The notes: generated by a model not told the origin, from the letters alone. 5,603 nucleotides of DNA from Pedosphaera sp. (GCA_009691645.1 SIAT01000123.1:1-5603); one strand, 5' to 3'. Positions 1-5,603 are shown, counted from the first letter of the stretch. Program-made: numbers and translations.

Positions 1-549
1 CGCGTGACGGGGACGAGTGAGCGGCTGACTTTCGAGACGCTCGCGGGCGTCATCAGCGCGGAATTCAAAGGCGAGCGCGTGGCCATCGGACTCACCACGC
101 CGCACAGCCTGCGGCTCAACGAACAGGTGACGCTCTCCGGCGGCGTGCAGACGATTCACTCGCTCAACACGGGCGTGCAGCACGCGGTGTTGTTCGTCGA
201 GGATGCGGACAAGGCGATGGTGCAGTCGCTCGGGAACGAGATCCGTTTCCACGCGCACTTCGCTCCGCGCGGCACCAATGTGAATTTTGTGCAATTGCTC
301 GGACCGAATTTCCTCCGCGTGCGCACCTACGAGCGCGGTGTGGAGGGCGAGACGCTTGCCTGCGGCACGGGCGTCACCGCCTCGGCCCTCATCGGGTCGC
401 GGCTTCACGGTCTCGCCTCGCCGGTGCAGGTGCAGGTGCAGGGGGGCGATCAGATGGAGGTGAGCTTTCGGTGTGACGGCGAGGCCTTCATCGACGTGCG
501 GCTCACCGGCCCAGCTGATTTCGCTTTCGAGGGCAAGCTGACGCTCTAA
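1..549 (+). CDS. dapF: Diaminopimelate epimerase, C-terminal part (5' end outside window)
   Basis: DapF is a cytoplasmic, PLP-independent epimerase that interconverts LL- and meso-diaminopimelate for lysine and peptidoglycan synthesis. The frame is open from base 1 and gives 182 residues against about 270-280 for the family, so roughly the first third, including the first catalytic cysteine (MCGNGxRC motif), lies upstream. Seen here, numbering from base 1: ETLAGVI near residue 12, NTGVQH at 56-61, GTNVNFVQ at 91-98, YERGVEGETLACGTG at 110-124. The second catalytic cysteine is C121, and E111-R112 are the substrate-binding pair. The GTG at position 4 is not the true start because homology continues through it. 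An oddity is Gln at 60 where the family usually has Pro (NTGxPH). It is followed 58 bases later by dapA on the same strand, consistent with one lysine/DAP operon. The identification is secure. Confidence 0.96.
   Translation, partial: RVTGTSERLTFETLAGVISAEFKGERVAIGLTTPHSLRLNEQVTLSGGVQTIHSLNTGVQHAVLFVEDADKAMVQSLGNEIRFHAHFAPRGTNVNFVQLLGPNFLRVRTYERGVEGETLACGTGVTASALIGSRLHGLASPVQVQVQGGDQMEVSFRCDGEAFIDVRLTGPADFAFEGKLTL
423..440 (+). repeat. In-frame (GGTGCA)x3 tandem repeat inside dapF, followed by six Gs
   Basis: Three perfect copies of the hexamer GGTGCA occupy 423-440 and run into six consecutive Gs at 441-446. They encode alternating Val-Gln (VQVQVQ, residues 142-147 of the fragment) and then GG. 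This stretch corresponds to a beta strand whose alternating pattern is normal for DapF, so the repeat may simply reflect codon choice. Hexamer gain or loss would keep the frame; change in the G run would not. Confidence 0.8.
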
Positions 550-607
550 AAACAGGCTCGCCAAGCGGAGTGTTTTCCGCGAGCGTGTGGCCACTTTGGA
601 CTCAACC

Positions 608-1486
608 ATGTTTACCGGAACCTACACCGCGATCGTGACCCCGTTTAAGAACGGAAAGCTCGACGAGGCGGCTCTCGAGCGGCTCATCAAGCTGCAGATC
701 AAGGGCGGCGTGGACGGCATCGTGCCGGTCGGCACGACTGGCGAATCACCGACGCTGGACATGGAAGAGCACATCCGCGTCATCGAGCTGGCGGTGAATT
801 TCGCCGCCGGCAAAGTGAAGGTGCTCGCCGGCACGGGCGGCAACTCCACCAGCGAGGCGATGCTCCTCACGAAGGCCGCCGAGGAGGCCGGTGCCGACGG
901 ATCGCTCCAAGTCGCGCCCTATTACAACAAGCCGACGCAGGAGGGTTTGTTCCAGCATTTCCACGCCATCGCGCGTGCCACGCGGCTCCCGATTATTCTC
1001 TACAGCATCCCCAGTCGCTGCGGCATCGAGATCGCCGTGGACACGGTGGACCGTCTTGCGCACGACAGTGTGAACATCGTCGGCATCAAGGAGGCGGGCG
1101 GTAACGCCGATCGCGTCAGCCAACTTCGCGCGGTGCTCGGGCCGAAGTTCACCATCCTCAGCGGCGACGATTCGCTCACGTTGCCGTTCATGGCCGTCGG
1201 CGCCGACGGCGTCATCAGCGTTGCCTCCAATGTCATCCCCAAGGAGGTCAGCCACATGGTCCGCGCTTTTGCGATGGGCAAGCCGGCCATTGCGCTGAAG
1301 TTGCACGCGAAGTTCTATCCCCTCTTCAAGGATCTCTTCATCGAGACGAATCCGGTTCCCGTGAAGGCCGCGCTCGCCATGATGGGTGTCGTCGAGGAGG
1401 GTTACCGTTTGCCGCTCGTGCCGCTTGCCTCCAAGAACCGTGAGATGCTCAGGAAGACGCTCAAGTCCTGTGGCGTGTTGAAGTGA
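608..1486 (+). CDS. dapA: 4-hydroxy-tetrahydrodipicolinate synthase
   Basis: DapA condenses pyruvate with aspartate semialdehyde, the first committed step to diaminopimelate and lysine, in the cytoplasm. The product of 292 residues is the usual family length. It is a (beta/alpha)8 barrel with all signature elements: VGTTGES at 41-47 (T43, T44), YYNKP at 105-109, Y132 before IPSR at 134-137 with R137, and the Schiff-base lysine K161 in GIKEA. ATG 608 was chosen because MFTGTYTAIVTPF aligns with known DapA N-termini; an in-frame GTG at 587 would add seven residues. No strong Shine-Dalgarno is visible for either start. Equivalents of E. coli lysine-inhibition residues are partly kept (S47, H55, N79, E83), while the position of E. 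coli His53 is Met52. The residues around Tyr132 read YSIPSRCG instead of the common YNVPSRTG. The gene lies between dapF and dapB, which supports the lysine role over other members of the DHDPS superfamily. Confidence 0.97.
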   Translation: MFTGTYTAIVTPFKNGKLDEAALERLIKLQIKGGVDGIVPVGTTGESPTLDMEEHIRVIELAVNFAAGKVKVLAGTGGNSTSEAMLLTKAAEEAGADGSLQVAPYYNKPTQEGLFQHFHAIARATRLPIILYSIPSRCGIEIAVDTVDRLAHDSVNIVGIKEAGGNADRVSQLRAVLGPKFTILSGDDSLTLPFMAVGADGVISVASNVIPKEVSHMVRAFAMGKPAIALKLHAKFYPLFKDLFIETNPVPVKAALAMMGVVEEGYRLPLVPLASKNREMLRKTLKSCGVLK

Positions 1487-1490
1487 GTAT

Positions 1491-1540
1491 CGCCGCGGCC
1501 GCGAAGTCGCGAAGAGGGAATCTCCTCCGTGTCTCTGTGG
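1491..1540 (+). repeat. Paired octamer tandem repeats in the dapA-dapB intergenic gap
   Basis: The gap of about 76 bases between dapA and dapB contains two adjacent octamer doublets. CCGCGAAG (1499-1506) is followed directly by TCGCGAAG (1507-1514), then nine bases later CCTCCGTG (1524-1531) is followed by TCTCTGTG (1532-1539). Each pair has the same 8-base period. The perfect palindrome CGCGGCCGCG lies at 1494-1503 and overlaps the first unit. The reverse-strand form, CACAGAGA-CACGGAGG then CTTCGCGA-CTTCGCGG, resembles short dispersed intergenic repeats that I recall from many G+C-rich environmental bacteria. No copies were seen elsewhere in this window, so family membership is from memory. 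There is no clear stem with a U-run, so it is not called a terminator. Confidence 0.6.
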
Positions 1541-1562
1541 GCAGCGGCTAGTGCGAATGCTT

Positions 1563-2297
1563 ATGACCAAAGTCATCATCACCGGCGCCAAAGGCCGCAT
1601 GGGACAAGCGCTCCTCGCCTGCGCCGCGTGCATTCCGGGGCTTGAGATCGTCGGCCAAGTGGACCAAGGCGACAACCTCGCCGACGTCATCGACCGGGGC
1701 GACGTCGTCATCGACTTCAGTTTCCACACCGCCACCGCCGGCGTCGCCGAGCTTTGCGCGAAGCATCGGAAGGCGCTCGTCATCGGCACCACCGGCCACA
1801 AGGAAACGGAGAAAGCCGCCATCCGCGCCCACACCGCCACCGTTCCGACGGTCTGGGCCTCGAACTATTCCACCGGCGTGAACACGCTTTTCTGGCTCAC
1901 GCGCAAGGCGGCGGAAATCCTCGGGACCAACTTTGATCTCGAAGTTGTCGAGATGCATCATCGGCTCAAGAAGGACGCGCCGAGCGGCACCGCCACGACA
2001 TTGCTCGAGATTCTTGGCGACGTGCGGAAGCTCCAACTCAAAGAAGCCCTGCGTCACGGTCGCGAAGGCATCGTCGGCGAACGCACGGATGCGGAAATCG
2101 GCATCCACGCCATCCGCGGCGGCGATGTCGTCGGCGATCACACCGTTATCTTTGCCGCCAACGGCGAGCGAGTGGAACTCACCCACAAGGCGAGCAGCCG
2201 CGACACCTTCGCCAATGGCGCCCTGCGCGCCGCGCAGTGGATCGTGGCGCAGAAGCCCGGCCTGTACGACATGCAGGACGTGCTGGGGCTGAAGTGA
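1563..2297 (+). CDS. dapB: 4-hydroxy-tetrahydrodipicolinate reductase
   Basis: DapB reduces the DapA product to tetrahydrodipicolinate with NAD(P)H. From ATG 1563 the protein has 244 residues, slightly shorter than E. coli DapB (273). The N-terminal Rossmann fold carries GAKGRMG (8-14), followed by DFS (51-53) and GTTG (75-78). The substrate-binding domain has EMHHRLKKDAPSGTA at 130-144, giving catalytic H132 and K136, equivalents of E. coli His159 and Lys163. The short length fits the compact DapB type with a reduced N-terminal domain. Start choice is uncertain: in-frame GTG 1551 and ATG 1557 lie just upstream, and none has a good Shine-Dalgarno. ATG 1563 puts the nucleotide-binding strand at the very N-terminus, as is usual. 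The stop codon overlaps the folK start, so the two are probably translated together. Confidence 0.96.
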   Translation: MTKVIITGAKGRMGQALLACAACIPGLEIVGQVDQGDNLADVIDRGDVVIDFSFHTATAGVAELCAKHRKALVIGTTGHKETEKAAIRAHTATVPTVWASNYSTGVNTLFWLTRKAAEILGTNFDLEVVEMHHRLKKDAPSGTATTLLEILGDVRKLQLKEALRHGREGIVGERTDAEIGIHAIRGGDVVGDHTVIFAANGERVELTHKASSRDTFANGALRAAQWIVAQKPGLYDMQDVLGLK

Positions 2298-2821
2298 ACT
2301 CGGAGCCCAAAGTTCACGGGTCCGCATCCTCCAATCTCGCCATCATCGCTCTCGGCTCGAACCTCGGCGACTCCCCGCAGATTCTTCGCGAGGCCATCTC
2401 GCGCCTGCAGGCACTCTCCGAAAAGCCGCTGCGCCGCTCCTCGCTCTGGCAGACCGCGCCGGTGGATTGCCCGCCCGGCTCGCCGCCGTTCCTGAACGCG
2501 GTGGTCGCCTTTGAATTGCTGGCAGGTGAAACGCCCAAGTCGCTTCTCGAAAAGTTGCAGGTGTTGGAAAAGGAATTCGGTCGGCGCCCGAAACAGTTGC
2601 TCAACGCGCCGCGCCCGCTCGATCTCGATCTGATCGCGTTCGCCAACGAAGCGCACAACACGCCACAGCTCACGCTGCCGCATCCGCGCGCGCATCTGCG
2701 GCGGTTCGTGCTGGCGCCGCTGGCGGAGATCGCGCCGGAGCTCGTCCTGCCGGCCCAATCTAAAACGGTCGCGAAGTTGTTGGCCGCGTTGCCGGACGAC
2801 GAGACGGCGCGGCGACTTTAG
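2294..2821 (+). CDS. folK: 2-amino-4-hydroxy-6-hydroxymethyldihydropteridine pyrophosphokinase (HPPK)
   Basis: FolK transfers pyrophosphate from ATP to 6-hydroxymethyl-7,8-dihydropterin, the step before dihydropteroate synthase in folate synthesis. The 175-residue product has IALGSNLGD at 18-26, FLNAVVAFE at 66-74 (the pterin-binding Asn is N68), the signature NAPRPLDLDLI at 104-114 with metal-binding D110 and D112, and a C-terminal LPHPRAHLRRFVLAPLAEIAP at 128-148. GTG 2294 was chosen because it overlaps the dapB stop by four bases (GTGA), leaving only about 13 residues before the first strand. A further upstream in-frame ATG at 2237 would run deep into dapB. The HPPK signature normally reads [KRHD]-x-[GA]-P-R; here Leu replaces the first charged residue and Asn sits where E. 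coli has Trp89. The metal-binding acids are intact, so the enzyme is probably active. Confidence 0.94.
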   Translation: MNSEPKVHGSASSNLAIIALGSNLGDSPQILREAISRLQALSEKPLRRSSLWQTAPVDCPPGSPPFLNAVVAFELLAGETPKSLLEKLQVLEKEFGRRPKQLLNAPRPLDLDLIAFANEAHNTPQLTLPHPRAHLRRFVLAPLAEIAPELVLPAQSKTVAKLLAALPDDETARRL

Positions 2822-2840
2822 CCAGCGCGCGCGGTCGTCA

Positions 2841-3755
2841 TCACAGCAGGTTTTGATATGCCAGCCAGATGGAACGGAAGTATTTCATCACGCGCACGGG
2901 GTCGGTGCTGGGCGGAATCTCGGCGAAACAGTAGCCGGTGAAACCGATGTCGTTCAGGCGGGTGAAGAGTTTGCGGAAGGGATAATCCTCGAGGTAAAGG
3001 TCGCGCAGATGGACGGTGAAGATTTTGTCCTTCACGAGATTGAAGTTGTGATCGAAACCGTCGCCGTCGAGATCGGTGGGGTTGGAATTCCAACAGACAC
3101 CGACCTGCTTGTGATCGGCGACGTCCATCATCCGTTTGATATTCGGCAGCAGCGCGGTGCCGGGGCCGTGCACTTCCACGCGGATTTGCTGGCCGAGATT
3201 CGCGCCGAACTCGCCCAACTCGCGCAGTGAGCGGCCGATCTGCTCGAGAGTTTTCTCGACCGTCACTTCTTTGGGCAACCCATTCGGGCGCACTTTCACG
3301 CCGGTGGCGCCGACGTCGTGGGCGAGCGCGAGGTATTCCTTCGTGGCCTCGATGTCCTTCTTGAGCTTGGCCTGATCGGTCGTGTGATAATCAAATGCGC
3401 TGCCGAGACTCCAGAGTTTCACCGGCGAATCAGCGAAGCGCTTCTTCACCTCGGCGCGCTGTTCCTTGCTGAGCGTGACCTCGACGCCGTGCTTGTGCGT
3501 GGTGCGCAGTTCGACGCCTTCGAACTTTGCTTCGGTGCAGTTCTTGATGATGGTGGCGATGTCCCAATCCATCGCGAGGTTGTACGTCACCGTGCCGAGC
3601 TTCATCTTCGCGGGCTTCGAGAAGAGCGCGGCGGGCTTGGCGCCGGCTTTCGCCGGTGCGGCGGCGGCGAGTTTCTGTTCGAGCAACGTCAGCGCGCCGA
3701 GGCTGAGTCCGGCGGTCTTGAAAAATTGGCGGCGTGTGGCGGGTTGAATGTTCAT
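2841..3755 (-). CDS. Tat-exported sugar phosphate isomerase/epimerase-like TIM-barrel protein
   Basis: This 304-residue protein belongs to the xylose isomerase-like TIM-barrel (AP endonuclease 2) superfamily. The N-terminus has a textbook twin-arginine signal: TRRQFFK at 7-13, a hydrophobic stretch about 14-25 and an Ala-rich end near 30-34, so a folded, metal-bound protein is probably exported to the periplasm. The mature domain starts near residue 51 (MKLGTVTYNL). Candidate metal and catalytic positions are E82 (FEGVELR), E194 and H196 (RVEVHG), N223 (VCWNSNP), H249 (TVHLRD) and E279 (FAEIP). These match the usual ligand spacing of the fold, but the substrate cannot be told. It is transcribed leftward, convergent with folK (19-base gap) and divergent from the MFS gene. 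Start at 3755 gives the full Tat motif; AGGT lies directly before the ATG, too close for a normal Shine-Dalgarno. Related proteins are numerous in Verrucomicrobiota and Planctomycetota. Confidence 0.87.
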   Translation of the reverse strand: MNIQPATRRQFFKTAGLSLGALTLLEQKLAAAAPAKAGAKPAALFSKPAKMKLGTVTYNLAMDWDIATIIKNCTEAKFEGVELRTTHKHGVEVTLSKEQRAEVKKRFADSPVKLWSLGSAFDYHTTDQAKLKKDIEATKEYLALAHDVGATGVKVRPNGLPKEVTVEKTLEQIGRSLRELGEFGANLGQQIRVEVHGPGTALLPNIKRMMDVADHKQVGVCWNSNPTDLDGDGFDHNFNLVKDKIFTVHLRDLYLEDYPFRKLFTRLNDIGFTGYCFAEIPPSTDPVRVMKYFRSIWLAYQNLL

Positions 3756-3827
3756 ACCTGCACGCTACCAAAGCGGCTGTTGCGGGAAAGCCATTTCGTT
3801 TGACCCACCATCGGTTTGCCGTTAGCA
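3756..3827. promoter_or_regulatory. Divergent intergenic region for the epimerase and MFS genes
   Basis: The 72 bases between two divergent starts must hold the promoter for at least one of the genes. On the plus strand TTGACC (3800-3805) matches a sigma-70 -35 box in five of six positions. The matching -10 position, about 17 bases later near 3823-3828, is only a weak TAGCAA and would overlap the proposed MFS start. No convincing promoter is visible on the minus strand and no operator palindrome was found. The call rests mainly on geometry. Confidence 0.35.
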
Positions 3828-5345
3828 ATGCCGGCCATGACAGACACCACTTCCAGTCGGCCGCGCCGCCAGATGCTCACTCTCACGGCGGCTTTTCTCG
3901 GCTGGCTGTTCGATGGCTTCGAGATGGGGCTGTTCCCGCTCATCGGCCATTCGGCATTGAAGGATCTGCTCGGCGCGGACGCGGTCGCGGGCGATTCGAC
4001 GAAGTGGTTCGGCGCGATCATCGCCGTCTTCCTCGTCGGCGCGGCGAGCGGCGGCGTGCTCTTTGGTTGGCTCGGCGACAAGATCGGCCGCGTGCGCGCG
4101 ATGGCCATCAGCATTTTCACCTACGCGATCTTCACCGGCCTGTGCGGGTTCGCCACCGAAGCGTGGCACGTCGCGGCGCTGCGTTTCATCGCCTCGCTTG
4201 GGATGGGCGGCGAATGGGCGCTCGGCGTGGCGCTGGTGAACGAGGTGTGGCCGGGCAAATCGCGCGCGCTCACCGCCGGACTCATCGGCGCGGCGGCGAA
4301 CATCGGCTACCTGCTCGTGGCGGTCCTCAGCATGGTGCTGCTCAGTTTCATCGCCACGGCCAAGGGCTTTTTCCTCGGCATCGGCCTCTCGCAGGAACTC
4401 ACCGCGCGGCTGCTCGACAACTCCGCGTGGCGCCTGCTCATGATTAGCGGCGCGTTCCCGACACTGCTAATCTTTTTCATCCTCATGTTCGTGCCTGAAT
4501 CGGAGAAGTGGAAGGCCGAGCACGCGCGCGGAGCCACGTCGCACTGGGCGACCGTGGATCTGTTCGGCGTGCTGATTGGTTCGCTCGGGGCGCTCGCCAT
4601 CATCTGGGCGTGGTCGCCGGTGGGCGTCGCGCCGCTTCCCGCGATCGGCATCACCTTGGCCGGATTGGCCGTGGCGTTGGCCGGTTATCTGTATCCCGTG
4701 CGGCAATATCTGAGTCGCGCCGAGGCCGGCGGTTCGCTCAAGCCCGGTCGCGGGAAGGACATCGTGCGCAAGATGCTTTTCGGCGCGGGCCTCGCCTCGG
4801 TCGCGCTGCTCGGCACATGGGGGTCCACGCAATGGGCACCGCGCTGGGTCACCGAACAATTCAAGCCCGACCCCGCGCTGCACGCGAAGGAGTGGACCCT
4901 CTTCTGGCTCTCGGCGGGGGCGATCTTGGGCACGATGATTGCCGCGCTCTCGGCTGGGAGATTCGGCCGGCGCATCACTTACACCGCGCTCTGCATCGCT
5001 TCCATCGGCGGCGCGCTGCTGCTGTACCAGTGCAACCAAGGCTACTCGCCGTTCTTCCTGTTCTCGGCGTTCATCGCCGGTGCTGCCACGGCGTCGTTCT
5101 ACGGATTCTTCCCGCTCTATTTTCCCGAACTGTTCCCCACGGCAGTGCGGGCCACGGGGCAGGGGTTCGCCTTCAACTTCGGCCGCATCATCGCGGCGAT
5201 CGGCGGGTTGCAGACCGCCACCCTGATCAGCTTCTTCAATGGCAGCTTCGCGATGGCCGGCTCCGTGATGGCCGGAATCTACCTCGTCGGGATGGTCCTC
5301 ATCTGGTTCGGGCCGGAGACGAAGGGCCAGGAATTGCCGGAATAA
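3828..5345 (+). CDS. MFS transporter, sugar/organic acid:H+ symporter-like, probably 14 membrane helices
   Basis: This is an inner-membrane major facilitator superfamily permease of 505 residues from ATG 3828 (502 from ATG 3837; a TTG at 3816 is less likely). TM1 carries GWLFDGFEMG (25-34), as in sialate and aromatic-acid symporters, with D29 and E32 inside the membrane. Motif A is at 80-90 (GWLGDKIGRVR), with a remnant in the second half (GRFGRR, 377-382). TM4 holds RFIASLGMGGEW (119-130) and the end of TM10 PELFPTAVRATG (433-444). The C-terminus ends in PETKGQELPE, a sugar-porter hallmark. Predicted helices are roughly 17-39, 60-82, 91-110, 114-138, 148-174, 201-222, 315-335, 356-374, 383-400, 405-430, 447-468 and 474-495. 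Two further hydrophobic spans lie at about 245-263 and 269-289. Substrate is unknown; the divergent epimerase suggests a carbohydrate or its derivative. Confidence 0.93.
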   Translation: MPAMTDTTSSRPRRQMLTLTAAFLGWLFDGFEMGLFPLIGHSALKDLLGADAVAGDSTKWFGAIIAVFLVGAASGGVLFGWLGDKIGRVRAMAISIFTYAIFTGLCGFATEAWHVAALRFIASLGMGGEWALGVALVNEVWPGKSRALTAGLIGAAANIGYLLVAVLSMVLLSFIATAKGFFLGIGLSQELTARLLDNSAWRLLMISGAFPTLLIFFILMFVPESEKWKAEHARGATSHWATVDLFGVLIGSLGALAIIWAWSPVGVAPLPAIGITLAGLAVALAGYLYPVRQYLSRAEAGGSLKPGRGKDIVRKMLFGAGLASVALLGTWGSTQWAPRWVTEQFKPDPALHAKEWTLFWLSAGAILGTMIAALSAGRFGRRITYTALCIASIGGALLLYQCNQGYSPFFLFSAFIAGAATASFYGFFPLYFPELFPTAVRATGQGFAFNFGRIIAAIGGLQTATLISFFNGSFAMAGSVMAGIYLVGMVLIWFGPETKGQELPE

Positions 5346-5413
5346 TGTCGACTCGATGAGATCGTTGGGTGCGCTGAGTCTCGGAGTTCGCGCTTGGCGG
5401 CGCGGTATTGCCC

Positions 5414-5418
5414 GAGGG
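5414..5418 (+). promoter_or_regulatory. Ribosome-binding site for panB
   Basis: GAGGG ends 11 bases before GTG 5430, the proposed panB start. It is the only good Shine-Dalgarno match nearby and favours 5430 over TTG 5436 (17 bases) and ATG 5469 (50 bases). Confidence 0.55.
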
Positions 5419-5429
5419 ATGCTTTTGTT

Positions 5430-5603
5430 GTGGCGTTGAACAAGGTCACTACTGGGACGATCCGTGAGATGAAAGGTCGCGAGAAGATCGCGGCGCTGAC
5501 GGCGTATGATTTTCCGCTGACGCGACTGCTCGATGAATGCGGCGTGCCGCTCATCCTCGTCGGCGATTCGCTCGGCATGGTCGTGCTCGGTTATCCGGAC
5601 ACG
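5430..5603 (+). CDS. panB: 3-methyl-2-oxobutanoate hydroxymethyltransferase, N-terminal part (3' end outside window)
   Basis: PanB adds a hydroxymethyl group from 5,10-methylene-tetrahydrofolate to alpha-ketoisovalerate, making ketopantoate, the first step of pantothenate and CoA synthesis. The frame stays open to the window end and gives 58 of the usual 260-280 residues. It shows TIREMKGREKI (10-20), LTAYDFP (23-29) and the family hallmark LILVGDSLGMVVLGY (41-55). D46 and S47 in VGDS correspond to E. coli Asp45-Ser46, which bind Mg2+ and ketopantoate. The start is probably GTG 5430, with GAGGG upstream; TTG 5436 is an alternative. ATG 5469 is rejected because the conserved TIREMKG segment lies before it. 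It follows the MFS stop by 84 bases. panC may follow beyond the window, as in many genomes, but this is not visible. Confidence 0.94.
   Translation, partial: MALNKVTTGTIREMKGREKIAALTAYDFPLTRLLDECGVPLILVGDSLGMVVLGYPDT

Noticed and set aside
565..580. Small hairpin GCGGA-loop-TCCGC between dapF and dapA as a terminator
   Set aside because: Only five base pairs with a six-base loop and no following U-run; termination inside the dap cluster would also be unexpected.
746..1840. Long minus-strand reading frame of 364 codons opposite dapA and dapB
   Set aside because: It lies antisense to two well-identified genes, shows no recognisable domain, and such frames arise readily in G+C-rich coding DNA.
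1548..2327. Minus-strand reading frame of 259 codons opposite dapB
   Set aside because: It exactly shadows dapB, has low-complexity Gly/Ala/Val/Asp-rich composition and no recognisable motif.
2822..2840. GC-alternating stretch between convergent folK and the epimerase gene as a bidirectional terminator
   Set aside because: Too short to form a convincing stem-loop and lacks T-rich flanks on either side.
3816..3827. TTG 3816 as the start of the MFS gene
   Set aside because: ATG codons at 3828 and 3837 lie just downstream in frame, and the extra residues show no family similarity.
4508..5359. Plus-strand reading frame of 283 codons within the MFS gene
   Set aside because: It is an Arg/His/Gly-rich out-of-frame translation of a clear membrane transporter.
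5380..5416. CTCGG/CCGAG pairing that could hide the panB ribosome-binding site
   Set aside because: Only five base pairs across a 27-base loop; expected by chance in this composition, and no ligand-binding fold is apparent.

Overview
The window is G+C-rich, gene-dense bacterial DNA carrying seven protein-coding genes, two of them cut by the window edges. The most likely source is a member of the Verrucomicrobiota or a relative in the PVC group. The reasons are a Tat-signal-bearing sugar isomerase/epimerase of a type common there, octamer intergenic repeats like those I recall from such genomes, and diaminopimelate genes clustered without dapD or dapE. This taxonomic call is inference from gene style, not a database match.

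Layout. Positions 1-2821 hold a rightward cluster: the C-terminal two thirds of dapF (diaminopimelate epimerase), dapA (4-hydroxy-tetrahydrodipicolinate synthase), dapB (4-hydroxy-tetrahydrodipicolinate reductase) and folK (hydroxymethyl-dihydropterin pyrophosphokinase). The folK GTG start overlaps the dapB stop. The dapA-dapB gap holds two adjacent pairs of octamer tandem repeats. Next comes a leftward gene (2841-3755) for a Tat-exported xylose-isomerase-like TIM-barrel protein, convergent with folK. A short gap separates it from a divergent rightward MFS transporter (3828-5345) that seems to have two extra membrane helices in its centre. The window ends in the first 58 codons of panB (ketopantoate hydroxymethyltransferase), which opens with a GTG about 11 bases after a GAGGG ribosome-binding site.

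How the genes fit together. DapA and DapB make tetrahydrodipicolinate from aspartate semialdehyde and pyruvate, and DapF converts LL- to meso-diaminopimelate for peptidoglycan and lysine. FolK makes the pterin pyrophosphate for folate, and PanB uses methylene-tetrahydrofolate to start pantothenate synthesis, so the outer genes form a core biosynthetic group. The epimerase-like protein and MFS transporter look like an inserted carbohydrate or organic-acid module between folK and panB; their substrate cannot be read from the sequence.

I see no RNA genes, CRISPR arrays, insertion sequences or phage genes, and no stretch over 300 bases without a gene. Most of the window is ordinary housekeeping content. 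The points most worth a second look are the octamer repeats, the 14-helix transporter layout beside a Tat-exported epimerase, and small departures from consensus in DapF, DapA and FolK.
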